A stretch of DNA of 64,000 nt from Haloechinothrix alba. Its GTDB lineage: Bacteria > Actinomycetota > Actinomycetes > Mycobacteriales > Pseudonocardiaceae. Every line of letters begins with the position of its first letter. Within the stretch, counting starts at the first letter, position 1. Shown here one piece after another: positions 61,250-64,000 of this stretch. The DNA lies in contig NZ_FZNW01000005.1 in NCBI RefSeq assembly GCF_900188115.1, positions 186,001-250,000 on the forward strand, in the 5' to 3' direction. The position numbers were made by a program, and so were the translations under genes. Under the pieces are notes generated by a model. It was not told where the DNA came from and made no database searches. It saw nothing but the letters and a program-made list of their open reading frames with translations.

Positions 61250-62689
61250 GTGCGGCCGTCCCGGCTGCGCGCGGCGATCGTTGCGGTCGCCGTCCTCGCC
61301 GTGCTGTCCGCGGCGCTCGGCATCGGTGTGCGCGCGACGTTCGGCGCGCACGTCGCTGTGGACGAGACGCAGTACCTGCTCACCGCCCTGTCCCTCGCCG
61401 AGGACGGCGACCTGGACATCTCCGATGAGCTCGCCGGGCATCGGTGGCGCCCGTTCGCCGACGTCGAGCCGCCCGAGCAGTCCGCGCAGATGCCGGACGG
61501 CAGGCGCATCAGCCCGCACGACCCGCTGCTGCCACTGCTGCTCGCCCCAGCCATGGGGCTGGGCGGCTGGGTCGCCGCGAAGACGACGCTCGCGCTGCTG
61601 TCCGGTCTCCTTGCCGGCCTCACGCTGTGGCTGGCCGTGCGCCGGTTCGCCGTGCCGCTCCGGCTCGCCGCTGTCGGCGCGGGGCTGGCCGCCGCATCGG
61701 CTCCCCTCGCGGTTTACGGCCAGCAGCTCTACCCGGAGCTGCCCGCCGCGCTCGTCGTGTTGCTCGGGGTGACCGCGCTGACCGGTATGCCCACGAGGGC
61801 GAACGCGCTGCTGCTCGCCGCGGCCGTCACCGCGGCCCCGTGGCTGTCGGTGAAGTACGTACCGGTCGCGGCCGTCCTCGCGGTCCTGGGCCTGGTGCGC
61901 TGGTGGCGTGCGCGACGCGGGCGGGACGTCGCGGTGGCCGCCGGGGTGCTGGCGTTGATGGGCGCCTGCTACGCGGCCGTCCACCTGCGGGTGTGGGGCG
62001 GGCTGACGGTCTATGCCAGCGGGGACCACTTCCAGGAGTCCGGCGAGCTCTCCGTCGTGGGCACCGATCCCGACTACCTCGGCCGGTCGCTACGGCTGGT
62101 CGGCCTGCTCGCCGACCGCGAGTTCGGGCTGGTGGCCTGGCAACCGGCCTGGCTGCTGGTGGTGCCCGCACTCGGGTTCGTCCTCGCGGCCCGGCCGCGC
62201 GGCACGGCGCTGTTGGTGCTGCCGCTGGCGACCGGGTGGCTCGTCGCCACCTACGTCGCGCTGACCATGCACGGGTTCTGGTGGCCGGGCAGGCAGGTGG
62301 TAGTCGTGCTCCCGCTCGCGCTGCTGGTCATCCTCGTGTGGCTGGCCCACACGGGGCGGGTGGCGCGCGTTGCCGCGACCGTGCTGGGTGCGGCAGGCGC
62401 GTTCACCTATGCGGGGCTGCTCGTGGACGGTTACGCCCGCGCCATCACCTGGGTGAGCGGCTTCGCATCGGTGGACGCGCCGGTCTACCGGCTGCTGCGC
62501 CCCGTCCTGCCGGACTACCGTGACGAGTTCCTCACCGCCCACCTCGCCTGGGTCGGAGCCGTCCTCCTACTCGGCGCCGCCGGAGCGCTCCTCGCCGGGC
62601 GGTCACGCCCAGATGGCGGCGGCGAGCAGGATGCCGCCCGCGGCCGCGGCCATACCGGCGAGGACGTTGGTGGCGACGTTGACGAGTGA
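61250..62689 (+). CDS. Polytopic membrane glycosyltransferase-like protein
   Basis: 479 aa with about ten to twelve membrane spans. An early extracytoplasmic loop has VDETQYLLTALSLAEDGDLDI, which recalls the acidic loop of GT-C glycosyltransferases (Asp-Glu), and ISPHDPLLPLLLAPAMG. GT-C enzymes use polyprenyl-phosphate sugars, which fits the flippase-GT2 gene next door. GTG start two bases after the epimerase stop. Its last 29 codons (GGGEQDAARGRGHTGEDVG) run antisense over the convergent crcB gene. Confidence 0.72.
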   Translation: MRPSRLRAAIVAVAVLAVLSAALGIGVRATFGAHVAVDETQYLLTALSLAEDGDLDISDELAGHRWRPFADVEPPEQSAQMPDGRRISPHDPLLPLLLAPAMGLGGWVAAKTTLALLSGLLAGLTLWLAVRRFAVPLRLAAVGAGLAAASAPLAVYGQQLYPELPAALVVLLGVTALTGMPTRANALLLAAAVTAAPWLSVKYVPVAAVLAVLGLVRWWRARRGRDVAVAAGVLALMGACYAAVHLRVWGGLTVYASGDHFQESGELSVVGTDPDYLGRSLRLVGLLADREFGLVAWQPAWLLVVPALGFVLAARPRGTALLVLPLATGWLVATYVALTMHGFWWPGRQVVVVLPLALLVILVWLAHTGRVARVAATVLGAAGAFTYAGLLVDGYARAITWVSGFASVDAPVYRLLRPVLPDYRDEFLTAHLAWVGAVLLLGAAGALLAGRSRPDGGGEQDAARGRGHTGEDVGGDVDE

Positions 62690-62977
62690 CAGCGCGCGAG
62701 CACCCTCGGTCGCCAGCCGGAAGGTTTCGTAGCCGAACGTGGAGTACGTGGTCAGTGCCCCGCACAGGCCGACACCGACCCCCAGCCGGACCGCCTCGGC
62801 ATCCACCCCGTACAGCGCGCCGCCCGCGACGAAGCCCAGGACCACCGAGCCCAGCACGTTGACGGTCAGCGTGCCCCACGGGAACGGCGAGCCGCGCCAT
62901 CGCTGCGCCCTCCGGTCGATCAGGTAACGCAGGTTGGCCCCCACCGCGCCGCCGAGCAGCATCAGCACCACGGTCAT
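62603..62977 (-). CDS. crcB: Fluoride channel subunit CrcB (second of pair)
   Basis: 124 aa, four membrane spans. Fluc/CrcB motifs: LLGGAVGANLRYLIDR, FPWGTLTVNVLGS (Asn) and LCGALTTYSTFGYE with the Phe/Ser/Thr track. Fluoride exporters are dual-topology dimers; two adjacent genes usually make a heterodimer. The ATG overlaps the stop of the first crcB (ATGA). The 3' end overlaps the convergent membrane protein gene by 87 bp. Confidence 0.92.
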   Translation of the reverse strand: MTVVLMLLGGAVGANLRYLIDRRAQRWRGSPFPWGTLTVNVLGSVVLGFVAGGALYGVDAEAVRLGVGVGLCGALTTYSTFGYETFRLATEGARALSLVNVATNVLAGMAAAAGGILLAAAIWA

Positions 62978-63489
62978 GTGGCCCTCCTCCGGGACATTCG
63001 CCGTGCAGCCCTGAGTATCCAGCGCGTCACGAGCACACCCGCCACGACCGCCGCCAGTGCGGCCAGCACGGTGCTCGCCAGGTACGCGAGCGCCGTACCG
63101 GCGCGCTCGGCCATGACCAGCTCGGCGGTGTCGACCGTGTAGGTGGAGAACGTGGTGAAACCGCCGAGCAACCCCACGCCCAGGAAGGGGCGCACCAGCC
63201 GGTGGGAGGCCACCGTCTCGGCGACGACCACCATGAGCACCCCGATCAGGAAACACCCGAGCACGTTGACCAGCAGCGTGGAGAACGGGAATCCACCCGC
63301 CGGGTGCGGCATCCCCACGGCGATCCCGTACCGCGCGCCGGTTCCTGCCGCACCACCGAGCCCGACCGCGGCCAGCACGTCCCAGCGCTTCCCGGCAGCC
63401 CAACGCCGCCACCACGGTGGCCTGTCCGGCTCACACGCGGACGGTCCGAGACCGCCCGCGACCCCGGCCGCGGCGTCGGGCACTCCCAT
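62974..63489 (-). CDS. crcB: Fluoride channel subunit CrcB (first of pair)
   Basis: 171 aa. A hydrophilic N-terminal tail of about 38 residues precedes four spans. Motifs: GLGGAAGTGARYGIAVG, FPFSTLLVNVLGCFLIG and LLGGFTTFSTYTVDT. Pairs with the downstream CrcB. The ATG at 63487-63489 is preceded by GAGGA; an upstream frame runs to 63579 without a better start. No fluoride riboswitch pattern is seen in the 103 bp upstream. Confidence 0.9.
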   Translation of the reverse strand: MGVPDAAAGVAGGLGPSACEPDRPPWWRRWAAGKRWDVLAAVGLGGAAGTGARYGIAVGMPHPAGGFPFSTLLVNVLGCFLIGVLMVVVAETVASHRLVRPFLGVGLLGGFTTFSTYTVDTAELVMAERAGTALAYLASTVLAALAAVVAGVLVTRWILRAARRMSRRRAT

Positions 63490-63592
63490 CACCGTCCTCA
63501 CTCGCGCGGTACGTCCACGGTCGCGTTCCTGCCCGGTACCCGCGCGGCTCGTCCCGGCGTAACGGCGCGTACCCGGCATACGACTTCAGGAT

Positions 63593-64000
63593 ATGAGGTA
63601 CTTACCGAAAATTCCCGCCACACTCGCACCGGAACGCCGGGCGAGGTCACTGCGCGTTCCCGCTCTGCTGCTCGGCGTTGTCCTGACGGCGGCAAGCGTC
63701 GCGTCCGCGCCCGCGATCCACGCCGACCCGCCGGAGCAGCGCAACTTCGCCGCGCACGCCACGGGGGACGAGGAGGTCCCGCCGGTGGACACGGCCGCGC
63801 AGGGCCAGGTCAAGCTCCAGTTCAGCAGGGATGGCACACAGCTGCGCTACCGGCTGAACGTGGCCAACATCGAGGACGTCACGATGGCGCACCTGCACCA
63901 GGCACCGGCCGGCGCCAACGGTCCGGTCGTGGTGTGGCTCTACCCCGACTCGCCCCCGCCCGAGCCGATCCCGGGTCGCACCGACGGCGTGCTCGCCACG
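63593..64000 (+). CDS. Secreted CHRD-domain protein (3' end outside window)
   Basis: At least 136 aa. Long signal peptide (residues about 20-45, VPALLLGVVLTAASVASAPA), then the CHRD beta domain: FAAHATGDEEVPPVDTAAQG, LRYRLNVANIEDVTMAHLHQ and GPVVVWLYPD. CHRD domains are extracellular, related to chordin repeats, and bacterial members have no known partner. AGGA lies just before the ATG. The gene runs off the window end. Confidence 0.82.
   Translation, partial: MRYLPKIPATLAPERRARSLRVPALLLGVVLTAASVASAPAIHADPPEQRNFAAHATGDEEVPPVDTAAQGQVKLQFSRDGTQLRYRLNVANIEDVTMAHLHQAPAGANGPVVVWLYPDSPPPEPIPGRTDGVLAT

Noticed and set aside
63490-63592. Possible fluoride riboswitch upstream of crcB
   Set aside because: The conserved sequence blocks of the crcB motif are not seen on the minus strand here.

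Overview
The window is about 70% GC or higher and encodes mycothiol synthase (MshD), an actinobacterial GlnR, an RsiG/AmfC-type anti-sigma factor, DUF3073, LmeA and IdeR-type iron boxes. This points to a filamentous actinobacterium, most likely of the Pseudonocardiaceae. The first 14 kb keeps much of the gene order known from Mycobacterium tuberculosis Rv0810c-Rv0820. No tRNA, rRNA, insertion sequence or CRISPR array was seen.

Layout. 1-13.4 kb is a conserved core: pstA-pstC-pstS behind a PHO-box-like repeat, mshD, glnR, lmeA, a thioredoxin-like gene, a cysteine-containing leader peptide ahead of DUF4395-cysA2-sseC, a 32-residue membrane microprotein, a nitrobindin-like gene, pabC, ygfZ, rsiG and DUF3073. 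13.5-26.6 kb is mixed metabolism: fadB2, a Gfo/Idh oxidoreductase, a fungal-type cytosine deaminase, mug, a methyltransferase, idi, a cytosolic PhnD-like protein with an ArsR-rhodanese, an MpaB-family gene, an acyl-CoA dehydrogenase, chrA and a tetR-ech pair. 26.7-30.0 kb holds an ATP-grasp ligase and an S15/CocE hydrolase.

30.2-43.9 kb is a catabolic island on the minus strand: a complete branched-chain-type ABC importer (livFGMHK), a PaaX regulator (plus strand), and a six-gene benzoyl-CoA epoxidation operon (boxC, boxB, CoA ligase, ferredoxin reductase, ferredoxin, amidohydrolase). The usual fused BoxA is absent; a separate ferredoxin and a thioredoxin-reductase-like flavoprotein sit in its place. 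Decayed genes lie beside it (a gamma carbonic anhydrase/PaaY remnant joined to an aldo/keto reductase remnant, an S15 hydrolase remnant, a LysE remnant).

44-52.4 kb carries small unknown genes, a 3-hydroxyisobutyrate-dehydrogenase-family reductase coupled to a ClC channel without the gating glutamate, an SDR protein, an AMIN-like lipoprotein, a broken PPOX fusion, and an arsR-acr3-arsC arsenic operon. 52.4-64 kb is iron and envelope biology: fbpABC diverges from a P19/Tp34-like lipoprotein and a UDP-galactopyranose-mutase-like flavoprotein across two iron boxes. A third near-consensus iron box separates a flippase-glycosyltransferase fusion from an epimerase and a polytopic membrane protein. 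Two crcB fluoride channel genes and the start of a CHRD-domain protein end the window.

A recurring regulatory theme is leaderless transcription: at least nine genes have a -10 hexamer ending 6 or 7 nt before the start codon. The most interesting candidates for new biology are the cysteine leader peptide, the leaderless microprotein, the iron-box-controlled surface-glycan genes, the ATP-grasp/S15 pair and the box operon with a split reductase.
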